From assembly GCF_010728325.1 (NCBI RefSeq), contig NZ_AP022570.1:3658001-3722000 (forward strand): a stretch of 64,000 nt of DNA, written 5' to 3'. Numbering within the stretch: position 1 is the stretch's first letter; every line of letters begins with the position of its first letter. This DNA is from Mycolicibacterium poriferae (GTDB lineage: Bacteria; Actinomycetota; Actinomycetes; Mycobacteriales; Mycobacteriaceae). Below the pieces are notes generated by a model, which was given only the letters and a program-made list of their open reading frames with translations, was not told the DNA's origin and made no database searches. The translations under genes were made by a program, and so were the position numbers. Positions 47,431 to 55,655 of the stretch are shown piece by piece.

Positions 47431-47895
47431 ATGAGCGACAACACCAAGGTCACCGTGGAACGAACCATCTCCGCACCCGTCGATGCGGTCTTTGACGTCC
47501 TGTCCAACCCCGAGAACCACCACAAGCTCGATGGATCGGGTTTCGTCCGCTCCGTCGACCACGCTGATCGGATTCAGCATGTCGGCGAGGTGTTCACGAT
47601 GAACATGCAGGGCGATCACATGGGCGGGGAGTACAAGACCGACAACCATGTGACGGGGTGCGTCAAGGACAAGCTGCTGGCCTGGAAGACCGCACCCGCT
47701 GGGACCGAACCGCCCGGGTGGGAGTGGCTGTGGGAGCTGGAATCCCAGGGGCCCGGCGAGACGCTGGTCCGCCACACTTACGACTGGTCGCAGGTCACTG
47801 ACAAGAAGCTGCTGGAAAAGGTGCGGTTTCCGCTGGTGACCGAGGAGCAACTCAACGACACGCTCTCACGCCTGGCCGCCGAGGTTTCGTCCTGA
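47431..47895 (+). CDS. SRPBCC-family (polyketide cyclase/START-like) protein
   Basis: A 154-residue protein from ATG 47431. The START-like fold appears as VERTISAPVDAVFDVLSNPENH, then strands ending in LLAWKT, LWELES and TYDWSQVTDKKLL. Family members bind hydrophobic ligands or act as aromatase/cyclases; here the role is unknown. Confidence 0.8.
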   Translation: MSDNTKVTVERTISAPVDAVFDVLSNPENHHKLDGSGFVRSVDHADRIQHVGEVFTMNMQGDHMGGEYKTDNHVTGCVKDKLLAWKTAPAGTEPPGWEWLWELESQGPGETLVRHTYDWSQVTDKKLLEKVRFPLVTEEQLNDTLSRLAAEVSS

Positions 47896-47914
47896 TCGGC
47901 GATCTCCTTGCTCG

Positions 47915-48064
47915 TCAATCGGCCTGCTTGGCATCGCCCGGGTGGGGAACATTGTTCTCGTCGACGTAGGCAGCGTGATCGGTATCGACGCCTTCGTGAT
48001 CACGAGGACCTTCATTGGAACCTTGAGTTTCGACGGACCTTGCAGCGTCACTGGGCATAGTCAT
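47915..48064 (-). CDS. 49-residue acidic protein
   Basis: ATG 48064 is preceded by AAAGGA with 8 nt spacing, and the frame stays open for 49 codons to TGA 47915. The peptide is rich in Asp, Glu, His, Gly and Asn, with no Cys or Trp, and includes VDTDHAAYVDENNVPHPGD. Upstream to 48126 no other start is convincing. It lies between the SRPBCC gene (opposite strand) and the WYL regulator. No family is recognised. Confidence 0.6.
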   Translation of the reverse strand: MTMPSDAARSVETQGSNEGPRDHEGVDTDHAAYVDENNVPHPGDAKQAD

Positions 48065-48186
48065 GTGGCAGTCCTTTCGTTCGCGAGCACACAGTCAGCA
48101 TTGAACGGAACGTGGAGTGCCCCATCTGAGCGGTGATCAACCGTCAGAGGTCTCTGCGCCGGGTCGCCGAGGAAGCGAAGCCCCGC

Positions 48187-49134
48187 TCAGCTGTACCGCG
48201 CCACCAACGCAGCCCCGATGGCGGCGAGATGGTCGCGGACAGCCTGCGGGCCGGTGACGTCGAGCCAGTCGGTGAGCCAGGCGAGTTCGCCTGCGAGGGT
48301 GTGCTCGTCGCGGCCGCGGATCACGATCTCGATCCGGCCGTCCGGCGTTGAGCCGCCAACGTCGAGTCGGCGCCCGAACACCCTCCGGAGCAGGCCGAGT
48401 CCACCGGCGGCACATAGGGCCTGGGCCTCGAGGGGCGTGCGCCGGCGATCGACCTCATCGGCGATCTCACGCCAGATTTCGGCAAGGTCGAATCCCTCGG
48501 GTCGGTCAACGGCGTCTCCGGTCAGCTCGACCGACGAGACACGGTCGATGCGGAAGGTTCGTCGACCCGCCTCGGTATTGGCAACCAAGTACCACGCCGG
48601 CCGTTTGGCGACGATGCCCAGCGGGTGCACGGTTCGCTGGGTTTGCGAGCCCTTGAGATCGACGTAGCCGAGCCGCAGTTGGACTCCGCGGATCACCGCC
48701 TCTTGAAGTTCGTCGAGGAACCGGGGCGACGGGGACTCAGGCTGGCTGGATCCCCACTGGCGTGGGTCCACCACGATCGATGTCGCTGCCGCCTCTGCCT
48801 GCTCCCGGAACGGCTCGGGCAGTGCGCGGCGAAGCTTGCGCAGAGCGGCTTTCACGCTCGGGGTCGCCGTTGAGGCGGGCCCGGCCACCAGAAACAGCGC
48901 GCGGGCCTCGCCGGCGGTCAGTCCGGACAGGTCGGTGCGGGCGCCGCCCAGCAGACGCCATCCGCCACCTCGACCCGGCATGGCGTACACGGGCACCCCG
49001 GCGCCGCTCAACGCTTCGAGGTCGCGCCGGGCGGTGCGCTCGGACACTTCCAATTCCCGGGCGACCTCTGATGCTGTGACCTGCTCACGTTGTTGCAGAA
49101 GGAGAAGGACGGCGACTAGCCGGTCTGCCCGCAT
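48187..49134 (-). CDS. WYL-domain transcriptional regulator
   Basis: A 315-residue protein with an N-terminal HTH (VTASEVARELEVSERTARRDLEALSGAGVPVY) and a WYL domain that includes RPAWYLVANTEAGRRTFRIDRVSSVELT (about 185-210), plus a C-terminal WCX-like part. Such YafY-type regulators respond to nucleotides or DNA damage in some bacteria. It is divergent from the maleylpyruvate isomerase-like gene and may regulate it. Confidence 0.88.
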   Translation of the reverse strand: MRADRLVAVLLLLQQREQVTASEVARELEVSERTARRDLEALSGAGVPVYAMPGRGGGWRLLGGARTDLSGLTAGEARALFLVAGPASTATPSVKAALRKLRRALPEPFREQAEAAATSIVVDPRQWGSSQPESPSPRFLDELQEAVIRGVQLRLGYVDLKGSQTQRTVHPLGIVAKRPAWYLVANTEAGRRTFRIDRVSSVELTGDAVDRPEGFDLAEIWREIADEVDRRRTPLEAQALCAAGGLGLLRRVFGRRLDVGGSTPDGRIEIVIRGRDEHTLAGELAWLTDWLDVTGPQAVRDHLAAIGAALVARYS

Positions 49135-49197
49135 GCCCCCACACTTTCACAGAAAACTGGCCACAAGATGACCGGTTTAAGTCGGCACAATACCGCC

Positions 49198-49857
49198 ATG
49201 AACACAGCGACCAGTCCCGCCGACCACAACCTGACCGATCCCCGGCCGATTCTCGACCGCGTCCTGGCCGTCGGCGCCTTCGTCATTGCCGGCGTACGGC
49301 CGGAGCAACTCACGAATCCCACGCCATGCACGGGCATGGATGTGCGGGCTCTGCTGGCTCATCTCATCGGCGCACTCGACCGCATTGCGACGCTCGGCAA
49401 CGGCGGAGATCCCCTCTCAGTCACCGAAGCGCCGGTCGATGATGATCGCTGGTCGCATGCTTGGCTTCGGGCAGGCAGACGAGCCGCCGCCGCCTGGAGC
49501 GACGACGCGGTGCTCGGACAGCCCATGGCGCTGCCGTGGATCGAAGGCAGCGGCGCCGAGGTGCTCGCGTCCTACTTCTCGGAGGTGACTGTCCACACTT
49601 GGGACCTCGCGACCGCGACCGGCCAACGCCCCGACTGGGACGATGCCGTCGTCGCCGCGGCATTGGAAGGTGCACGCCGGATTCTTCCGGCAGAGAATCG
49701 CCGAGCTCTCTACGAGCAGATTTCGGCCGCCAGGGGGTTCGACGAGGTCGCTGTCCCGTTCGCCGAGGCAGTCCCGATCGCCGGCGACGCTCCCGCGATC
49801 GACCGCCTCGTCGCCTGGTGTGGCCGAGACCCCGGACGGGGTTCTCGCGCGATCTAG
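49198..49857 (+). CDS. TIGR03086/maleylpyruvate-isomerase-like metal-binding protein
   Basis: About 219 residues from ATG 49198. It is a DinB-like fold with LTNPTPCTGMDVRALLAHLIGALDR, the TPC-x8-L-x2-H pattern of the mycothiol-dependent isomerase group, and EVTVHTWDLATATGQ with the later His. Members are zinc-binding mycothiol-linked enzymes; the reaction here is not known. Divergent from a WYL regulator. Confidence 0.83.
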   Translation: MNTATSPADHNLTDPRPILDRVLAVGAFVIAGVRPEQLTNPTPCTGMDVRALLAHLIGALDRIATLGNGGDPLSVTEAPVDDDRWSHAWLRAGRRAAAAWSDDAVLGQPMALPWIEGSGAEVLASYFSEVTVHTWDLATATGQRPDWDDAVVAAALEGARRILPAENRRALYEQISAARGFDEVAVPFAEAVPIAGDAPAIDRLVAWCGRDPGRGSRAI

Positions 49858-50000
49858 CTCCCTGAGGGCCGTACCCACACTCGATGAAGCAAGATCCAGC
49901 AGACGTTCGACGTGCCCGACCTGCCGTATAGGTTGGTCGTGGAGTCGAGTTCGGGCCGTCGCGGGATCTGCCGCAACGACCGGCGTGAGAGGAAGCCCAT

Positions 50001-50600
50001 TTGCGTACCAAGAACTGGTCACCGGCGGTCGCCGGCTTGGCCACGATCGCGCTGATAACCGTGGGGTGCAGCAATGACCGGAGCGTCGATGCGTCGATGC
50101 CGCCGCAGATCGGTTTGATTGCCACCTCCGAGGTGCCGGCACCACCGCCCGAGGTGAAGTTGATCGGGGAGCGGGACGTCGAGGTCACGCTCACCGGCCC
50201 CATCGCCGCGAAGTACTCAACGGCAACGGAGGCTCAGAGACGGGCGCTCGGCAAGCCGCTGACCGGTAGCCACAACGCGGGAACCCGCGAAAGCGGCGTG
50301 GTGTTCCAGCAGTTCCAAGGCGGCGTGATCGTCGCCAAGAATTACCAGCCGGGCACACCTGCCTACATCACCTGGGGAAAGATCCGGGAGGCCTGGAATG
50401 TCGAACGCGATCCGGATGGCATTCCGGAGGTGATGGGCAAGAACGGCTCGCCGGGGCCGCTGGGTGTGCCGACCAGCGATGAGAACCTCGTCGGCGATCT
50501 GCTGGTGACGACGTTCGAGCACGGCAAGATCACGTTCGATCCCAAGACTGGCGTGGTCGAGGTAACGGTCAACGGCACCGTCGTACCATCAGGCCTGTAA
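50001..50600 (+). CDS. LGFP-repeat lipoprotein
   Basis: A 199-residue protein starting at TTG 50001. The signal peptide ends in a lipobox VGC (C23). At least two LGFP-type repeat units (ALGKPLTGS and GPLGVPTSDE with a VFQQFQGGVIV strand between) occur in the mature part. LGFP repeats anchor proteins in the mycolic-acid-containing wall of actinobacteria. GAGAGGAAG lies about 8 nt before the start. Confidence 0.8.
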   Translation: MRTKNWSPAVAGLATIALITVGCSNDRSVDASMPPQIGLIATSEVPAPPPEVKLIGERDVEVTLTGPIAAKYSTATEAQRRALGKPLTGSHNAGTRESGVVFQQFQGGVIVAKNYQPGTPAYITWGKIREAWNVERDPDGIPEVMGKNGSPGPLGVPTSDENLVGDLLVTTFEHGKITFDPKTGVVEVTVNGTVVPSGL

Positions 50601-50786
50601 GCGCCTCACGTCGCCATTGCCGACATTCCTCGGCCTCGCGCGGTGTACGAGAACAGCTGGGTGCACCGTTTCAAACACATTGGGCCCCAACGCACTATGC
50701 AGCGTTTGCCGGCGTTGCCGTGGGGAGCGCACTGATGGTCGACAGCAAGCACTCGCAGATGAGATGCTCCGGACGGTGGTAGAGCC

Positions 50787-51230
50787 ATGACCGCGGCCGA
50801 CATTGTCCGCGCGGCCATCCGGATCAGCGGCGGCTTGGGCGATGCGTGGTGCTCCGGAGCCGATGTCCGCCGGCCTGACGCGGTTCGTGTCGGCGACCGA
50901 ATCGTGGTCGTCGAAACGGACGGCGACGACCTCGGCTGGCTGATGACGACCTACGCGGTATCCGGCGACGGCGCCGAGGCCACGCCGATCGCGGTCATCG
51001 CCGGGGAGAGCGACGCAGTCCGCACGCTCACGTCGTGGCTGCGCACGACAGCGGGGCCGATGGTGTGGAAGCGTGTACGACCCGGCCTGTACGGGTCCGG
51101 TGCGTACGTGGTGGGACACCTCGACACCGGGGAATGGTTCGCAGAGGGGCCGGGGGTTGACCAAGCCTTCGACGACAAAGCACAGGCCCAGCGCGCATGC
51201 GATGCCGCTCGGGCCGGTACTCACATCTAA
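50787..51230 (+). CDS. Hypothetical protein
   Basis: A 147-residue soluble protein from ATG 50787. The best-conserved-looking parts are GDRIVVVETDGDDLGWLMTTYAV and GAYVVGHLDTGEWFAEGPG, suggesting a small mixed alpha/beta domain. I do not recognise a family. It lies at the left edge of the gene-poor accessory stretch; the 186-bp gap before it shows nothing clear. Confidence 0.6.
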   Translation: MTAADIVRAAIRISGGLGDAWCSGADVRRPDAVRVGDRIVVVETDGDDLGWLMTTYAVSGDGAEATPIAVIAGESDAVRTLTSWLRTTAGPMVWKRVRPGLYGSGAYVVGHLDTGEWFAEGPGVDQAFDDKAQAQRACDAARAGTHI

Positions 51231-51435
51231 AATCGACAGACCCGCCCAGAGCCCCACAGAGTCTCGGAAGCGGTCACGAACGGTCGACGACGCTGTCCGG
51301 TCTGCCTACCCGACAGCTCGGCCAGTGCCTCGTGGACCGTCGCCTCGCCACCACTGTCGATGATGCCGACCAGGAACATCACGAGCGGCGTCAGCGGCGT
51401 CAGCGGCGCCAGCACCGGCTACGGGTGGGGTGTCG

Positions 51436-51683
51436 TCACCGCTGGCCCTCGCTGCCGCGGTGGACAGCGGCCAGGGTGAGCGCCCGAACGATGCTGTGGC
51501 GGCCCAGGTCCACCTTGAACGCGTTCTGGGCAAGCGGTTGCGCGCCGGTCATCGCGAGGTGCGCGGCGGCGTGAAAGGCCTCCGCGTCGGCCCGCAGTCC
51601 GATGAGGCTCTCTTCGGCCTCGGTGAGCCGCCAGGTTTGGCCGCGACACCGCCGAAGGCCAGCGCGGCCCCGCCCTGTTGGAG
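51436..51683 (-). pseudogene. 3' fragment of a xanthine dehydrogenase FAD-binding subunit (YagS-like)
   Basis: On the minus strand the C-terminal part of the subunit is readable: GAALAFGGVAAKP, then WRLTEAEESLIGLRADAEAF, AQPLAQNAFKVDLGRHSIVRALTLA (to stop 51436). A one-base loss near 51632 shifts the frame between AAKP and WRLT, and nothing N-terminal to GAALAFGG remains. A GTGA junction follows into MTTPHP, the typical start of the molybdopterin subunit, which then stops. The fragment is thus a decayed xdh/yag operon end. The adjoining 51231-51435 stretch holds only GGCGTCAGC microrepeats and no gene I can name. Confidence 0.75.
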
Positions 51684-51952
51684 CGGCGGACTATCACTTA
51701 GGTCAGGGCAGGGTGTGGTGCGGTTGAAACCCGTTGGTACGCAGTGCAATGCAGTGCGTTATTGGTAACCTGCCATCGTCGATTTCGTCGTATTACACCT
51801 GACAACAAGTGGTGCGCGGAGGTCGGAGCGGCGATGACGAGACGATCCGAATGACCGTGTTCTGTTCGCTGGAGGCCACGCCGGGTTGCCGGTGGGCGTC
51901 GCTGCTGAGGGTTGCCGCAACTATGGACCGGTAACTGTCTTACAAAACGTCG

Positions 51953-51961
51953 TACACTGTA
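51953..51961 (+). promoter_or_regulatory. mazE promoter -10/operator
   Basis: TACACT (51953-51958) lies 6 nt before the ATG at 51965, so a leaderless transcript is expected. The hexamer is part of the palindrome TACACTGTA, which the antitoxin could bind for autoregulation. Confidence 0.5.
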
Positions 51962-51964
51962 GCT

Positions 51965-52198
51965 ATGGCTGACACAATTACCTTCCGGCCCGACGAAGAC
52001 ACATCGAGGGCGCTGGAGGTCCTGACCAAAGACGGTACGGCTGTGTCGGCAGCCGTTCGGTCTGCTCTTATCGATGCCGCACGACGGAAGGCTGGCGCGG
52101 CGATTCGTGCCGAGGCGGAGAGACTCGCCGAAGACGAGTCTGATCGCGCTGAGGCCATGCAAGTGCTGCGCGACATGGAGACGCTGCGTGCGTGGTGA
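51965..52198 (+). CDS. MazE-like ribbon-helix-helix antitoxin
   Basis: A 77-residue protein with an N-terminal RHH-like segment (ITFRPDEDTSRALEVLTKDGTAVSAAVRSALIDAA, about 5-39) and an acidic C-terminal helix (RLAEDESDRAEAMQVL) that would bind the toxin. It overlaps the toxin gene by 11 bp. Antitoxins of this type neutralise MazF and repress their own promoter as a complex. Confidence 0.8.
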   Translation: MADTITFRPDEDTSRALEVLTKDGTAVSAAVRSALIDAARRKAGAAIRAEAERLAEDESDRAEAMQVLRDMETLRAW

Positions 52199-52508
52199 GG
52201 TCTTTCGGTTGAAGTCCGCGAGGGGGAGTCGCGGTCATGAGCAGTCCGGTTCCCGATACGCGGTAGTCGTCCAGTCAGATCAACTACCGCTGTCGACCTG
52301 GCTGGTTGCGCCGACATCCACGTCGGCTCGCGCTGCCAGCTTCCGACCCGAGATCGAAGTCGGCGGCGTCAAGACCCGAGTGCTTGCTGAGCAGACCGCA
52401 GCGGTCGACCCGGGCCGGCTCGGCAAGAGCGTTGGGTTACTAAGCTTGGACGAATTGCGCCGCGTTGATGCGGCCCTGCGTGTCGTGCTGGAGCTATTAG
52501 CGCTTTGA
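52188..52508 (+). CDS. MazF/PemK-like mRNA interferase toxin
   Basis: A 106-residue protein from GTG 52188. The MazF fold is visible: VRGEVFRLKSARGSRGHEQSGSRYAVVVQSD, APTSTSARAASFRPEIEVGG and the TRVLAEQTAAVDPGRLG strand-helix (about residues 65-82). The RG and TS positions of the RNA-cleaving site are kept. MazF toxins cut mRNA or tRNA at short sequence motifs and stop growth. It is translationally coupled to the antitoxin and lies inside the inverted-repeat segment. Confidence 0.85.
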   Translation: MRGEVFRLKSARGSRGHEQSGSRYAVVVQSDQLPLSTWLVAPTSTSARAASFRPEIEVGGVKTRVLAEQTAAVDPGRLGKSVGLLSLDELRRVDAALRVVLELLAL

Positions 52509-52860
52509 CACCATCATCGCTGCGAGACAGAGACGGACGAAAGCAATCGGTAGGCACTGCATTGCGGCGTACTTTAACTGACATAATGTAGCTTATCGGC
52601 AAAAGCAGATGCTGGTGATATCGGTGGCAAGCGGTGACGCGACCAGACTTCACTCGGAAGCCCGCCGCGCTCCCGACGGCCAAGACTGGCGCCCCGATTT
52701 TGATAGCAGTTGATCACCGGCTCGATCACCGAGTGCGCCCAGTCTTCCAACCGCCGGAGGCCGCATCTCGAACGGCTCCGCGCCGGTGATGCGACCAGCT
52801 TCCGTTCCGAACCCCGCCGCGTACCGCCCCCCGCAGAATCCCAGTCAACCGGTGCATTTT

Positions 52861-53141
52861 GTCACAGTGACGTATTCAGCTTGATCGGGCGACCGCTTCC
52901 TCAGATGAGCGACATTCAAGTTCCGTTCTCATTGCCGACGCGGATTCGATGGGCAGACTGATTTCGCTCGGCACGCCCTGCCCTTTTCTGGCCGGTGAAC
53001 CCGATGAAGAGGAGTCCGATTTGCGACTGCCCGTGGGAGCCGGTCCGGTCCGACACGGTTGTCGGCCCAGAAATACCCGAGAACGGCAGCGGTCCTCCGT
53101 CCTCATTAACGGGCGGCTCGAAGTCCATTCGTCACTGTGAC
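52861..53141. repeat. Inverted GTCACAGTGACG pair
   Basis: GTCACAGTGACG (52861-52872) recurs as its reverse complement CGTCACTGTGAC (53130-53141). Each copy is itself near-palindromic. They enclose about 257 bp of non-coding sequence just upstream of the TetR gene. Possible explanations are operator sites or ends of a small inactive element. Confidence 0.45.
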
Positions 53142-53273
53142 GTTACTGCGGGTGCCGGCCCCCCGCGTTCCGCCCGTTGCTTGAGCGCCACTGCGCCGAG
53201 ACGGCAGTCGGTGGCGACTGTGTGGCAGCCAGTGGCAACCCGGCGGCCGTAAATACGGAATGCTTGATTTCCG

Positions 53274-53287
53274 GAACTAAGTAGTTC
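53274..53287. promoter_or_regulatory. Candidate TetR operator
   Basis: GAACTA, AG, TAGTTC is a perfect 6+2+6 palindrome ending 11 bp before the ATG of the TetR gene. It lies in the position expected for autoregulation. Confidence 0.5.
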
Positions 53288-53298
53288 AGTATCTGTTC

Positions 53299-53934
53299 AT
53301 GTCGGGAAGCATGGGGACGCCGGTGGTGGTCGAGCGGCCAACTCTTCGGCGGGGCCGGCCCCGTGACGACCGACTGGACGCGGTGATTGTGAGTGCGGCG
53401 GTCGCCGAGGTGGGTGCCAAAGGATGGGGCGGCGCGACCATCGACGGGATCGCTGCCCGCGCGGGCGTCGGTCGGGGCACGATCTATCGGCGCTGGCCGA
53501 GTAAGACTGATCTGTTTCAGTACGCCGCTACCGCGGTCATGCGTCCCGTCGAGGCGTCGGACTCCGGCTCGTTCGTCGAGGATCTGTTCGCGGCTGTGCT
53601 GCCGATCGCCGACATGCTGACTCGACCCGAACTGGCGGCGTTGCTGCCGTCGCTTCTGGCCGAGGCCGCCAATGACCCTTCGATTCGGCAGACTCTGCGC
53701 ACCTTCGTTGCGCAATCACGGCAGCAGGCCATCGAAGCGGTCGAACGCGCACGCATACGCGGCGACATCGTGGCATCGACAGACGCCGAAACCCTTGTGG
53801 ACATGCTTGCCGGGGCTCTGGTGTACCGCCGGTTGCTGCTCGGTGAAGCGACTGACGCGGCCGCAGTGCGTGCCTTGGTTCGCCAAGCAGTTCAGTCCTG
53901 CGCCACGCCGACATCCACCGAGGAGGATTCATGA
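53299..53934 (+). CDS. TetR-family regulator
   Basis: A 211-residue protein. The N-terminal HTH (DAVIVSAAVAEVGAKGWGGATIDGIAARAGVGRGTIYRRWPSKTDLF, about 28-75) is typical TetR. The C-terminal ligand domain is helical with a VYRRLLLGE end. ATG of the P450 overlaps its stop (ATGA), so it is in one operon and probably represses the P450 until a substrate appears. Confidence 0.9.
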   Translation: MSGSMGTPVVVERPTLRRGRPRDDRLDAVIVSAAVAEVGAKGWGGATIDGIAARAGVGRGTIYRRWPSKTDLFQYAATAVMRPVEASDSGSFVEDLFAAVLPIADMLTRPELAALLPSLLAEAANDPSIRQTLRTFVAQSRQQAIEAVERARIRGDIVASTDAETLVDMLAGALVYRRLLLGEATDAAAVRALVRQAVQSCATPTSTEEDS

Positions 53935-55139
53935 CTCGAATTCTCGATGTCGACCTCACCGACCCGCAGCTCTACATAAGTGGCTTCCCGCACGACGTCT
54001 TCACCGAACTGCGCGCACGGGGTCCTGTGCACTTTCATCCGCCCGTTGAGGGGCGCTTGGGCATCACCCCGATCCCGTTCTGGTCGATCGTGGCGCACGG
54101 CGAAATCCAACAGGCCAACCGTGATTGGAAGACGTTTGCTTCGACCGACGGTCCGATGCTGGCGCCGAATCCACTGATCTCGGCCGGGCGCTCACTGATC
54201 ACGCTGGATCCTCCCGATCACGTCGAGATGCGTCGGATCATCTCCTCAGAGTTCACCCCGCGCATGATCGGCGCACTCGAGCAGCGCCTCACCGATCGCA
54301 CTGCGCGCATCCTCAGAGCCGCAGCCGGACGCACCTGCGATTTCGTGAGAGATATCGCCTACCAAGTGCCGATGCATCTGATCGCCGACATCATCGGCAT
54401 CCCCGAGGACGACCGGGCATGGGTGTTCGAACGCACTGATCACCTTCTCCAAGCCGGTAACCCGTACGGCGAGTACTCCGAAGACGACCGTCTCGCGCTG
54501 CAGGTGGAAGTGTTCGAATACGCCCAACGCATCACCGCCGACAAGCGAGCGAATCCAGCCGATGACGTGTGGACAAAGCTCGCGGAGCAACTCGATGGTT
54601 TCGAGCTCGAGATGTTCTTCCTCCTCTTGTCCATCGCCGGCAGTGAGACCACACGGAACGCGTTGACGATGGGGCTCATTGCGCTGCTCGACCACCCAGA
54701 CCAGCTAGCCGAACTGCGTGCCAACCGAGAGCTCTCGCAGACTGCAGCAGACGAAATCCTGCGCTGGTCGAGCCCCGTGCTGATATTCGGGCGCACGGCC
54801 ACCAGAGATGTCACCATCGGCGGACAGGACCTCAAAGCCGGTGACCGCGTAGTGTTCTGGCATCCGTCAGGCAACCGGGATGAAACTGTCTTCGACGATC
54901 CGTTCCGGTTCGACATCCATCGCTCCCCCAATCCGCACATCGCCTTCGGCGGCGGTGGCGTGCACTACTGCCTGGGCGCCAATCTCGCCCACAAAGAAAT
55001 ACGGGTGGTGCTGGAGTCCATCGTGACCGGCTACGATATCGAGCTCGCTGGACCGCCGGTGTGGACCGGACCCGGCCCGGTGCACAATGTCGGCATCGGA
55101 ATCGACTCCCTTCCCGTGCGCGTCACCGCGCGCAACTGA
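53931..55139 (+). CDS. Cytochrome P450
   Basis: A 402-residue soluble P450. I-helix SIAGSETT (about 234-241), ExxR in DEILRWSSP and the haem loop FGGGGVHYCLGANLAHKE with ligand C347 are all intact. The TLDPPDHVEMRRIISSEFTPRMI and FWHPSGNRDETVFDDPFRFD patches (about 91-113 and 309-329) resemble the steroid/lipid-oxidising CYP124/125/142 kind, but the family number cannot be fixed by eye. It needs ferredoxin partners, not seen here. It follows and overlaps a TetR gene. Confidence 0.9.
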   Translation: MTRILDVDLTDPQLYISGFPHDVFTELRARGPVHFHPPVEGRLGITPIPFWSIVAHGEIQQANRDWKTFASTDGPMLAPNPLISAGRSLITLDPPDHVEMRRIISSEFTPRMIGALEQRLTDRTARILRAAAGRTCDFVRDIAYQVPMHLIADIIGIPEDDRAWVFERTDHLLQAGNPYGEYSEDDRLALQVEVFEYAQRITADKRANPADDVWTKLAEQLDGFELEMFFLLLSIAGSETTRNALTMGLIALLDHPDQLAELRANRELSQTAADEILRWSSPVLIFGRTATRDVTIGGQDLKAGDRVVFWHPSGNRDETVFDDPFRFDIHRSPNPHIAFGGGGVHYCLGANLAHKEIRVVLESIVTGYDIELAGPPVWTGPGPVHNVGIGIDSLPVRVTARN

Positions 55140-55214
55140 TGGCCACGCCCCCTCGTTTTTCAGCCGTATTGGCCACTTCAGCTGTGTGACAACGCCGATC
55201 GGGGGGCTCGTCCG

Positions 55215-55586
55215 TCAACTCGACGACGCACCGAACCGGTAGATGGCGAACAGCGACCCGTCGGCGTCGCGGAGGTAGGCGCTGCGCACGCCACCCGGGT
55301 TGTCCGTTGGCGCGACGACCGAGGTGGCGCCCTTGTCCAGCGCCCGCGCGTAGGTGTCGTCGACATCGTCGACCTCGACCCCGAACGTCGCGTAGCTGCC
55401 CACGTCGGGCGTGGCGGGAATGATGCCGCCAGCGATTCCGCCCTCAACCGGTGATGCCGCAAGGTAGATGTCGACGTCACCGTTGAACTCCCAGCCGAAC
55501 AATTCGCCGTAGAACTCGGCCGCGCGGGCAACATCGCTGCTCGCCAATTCGAACCATGTCACCTTGCCGCGAGCCGGACTTGCCAT
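55215..55586 (-). CDS. VOC-family (glyoxalase/bleomycin-resistance-like) protein
   Basis: A 123-residue protein with two VOC half-motifs: TWFELASSDVARAAEFYGELFGWEF and the later ATFGVEVDDVDDTYARALDKGAT. Members bind a divalent metal and act on diverse small molecules. It is divergent from a MarR regulator, which may control it. Confidence 0.82.
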   Translation of the reverse strand: MASPARGKVTWFELASSDVARAAEFYGELFGWEFNGDVDIYLAASPVEGGIAGGIIPATPDVGSYATFGVEVDDVDDTYARALDKGATSVVAPTDNPGGVRSAYLRDADGSLFAIYRFGASSS

Positions 55587-55640
55587 GTGCGTCTCCTCTG
55601 TGAACGCTGGAACCGGTGTGCGAAGAATAGGACGAAAATA

Positions 55641-55655
55641 TCTTGATGGTCAAGA
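55641..55655. promoter_or_regulatory. Candidate MarR operator over the marR start
   Basis: TCTTGA, TGG, TCAAGA is a perfect 6+3+6 palindrome that overlaps the ATG of the MarR gene (55646). It sits in the gap between the MarR and VOC genes, so binding could repress both. Confidence 0.5.

Larger units (their letters stand above)
51737..52572. mobile_element. 836-bp segment bounded by an inverted repeat and carrying mazEF
   Basis: GTACGCAGTGCAATGCAGTGC (left end, 51737-51757, written in two parts: GTACGCAGT and GCAATGCAGTGC) recurs inverted at 52554-52572 as GTACGC, C, GCAATGCAGTGC. Eighteen of about 20 positions match. The repeat encloses the MazE/MazF pair and no transposase. No target-site duplication is obvious. 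The left end lies 55 bp from a truncated xdh fragment. I infer a MITE-like or cassette-like mobile unit, but the repeat could also be a double regulatory site. Confidence 0.5.
52509..53298. other. Gene-poor 790-bp region with short repeats
   Basis: No convincing gene on either strand. Base composition is lower in GC at 52540-52620. A direct repeat of about 40 bp (52631-52669 and 52782-52821, about 78% identical) and an inverted 12-bp sequence (52861, 53130) are the only structures seen, apart from the inverted-repeat end at 52554-52572 and the TetR operator candidate at 53274. Confidence 0.7.

Noticed and set aside
51227..51415. Short minus-strand frame LTPLVMFLVGIIDSGG
   Set aside because: It lies in a decayed region, its LTPLTPL part comes from a 9-bp microrepeat, and no family was recognised.
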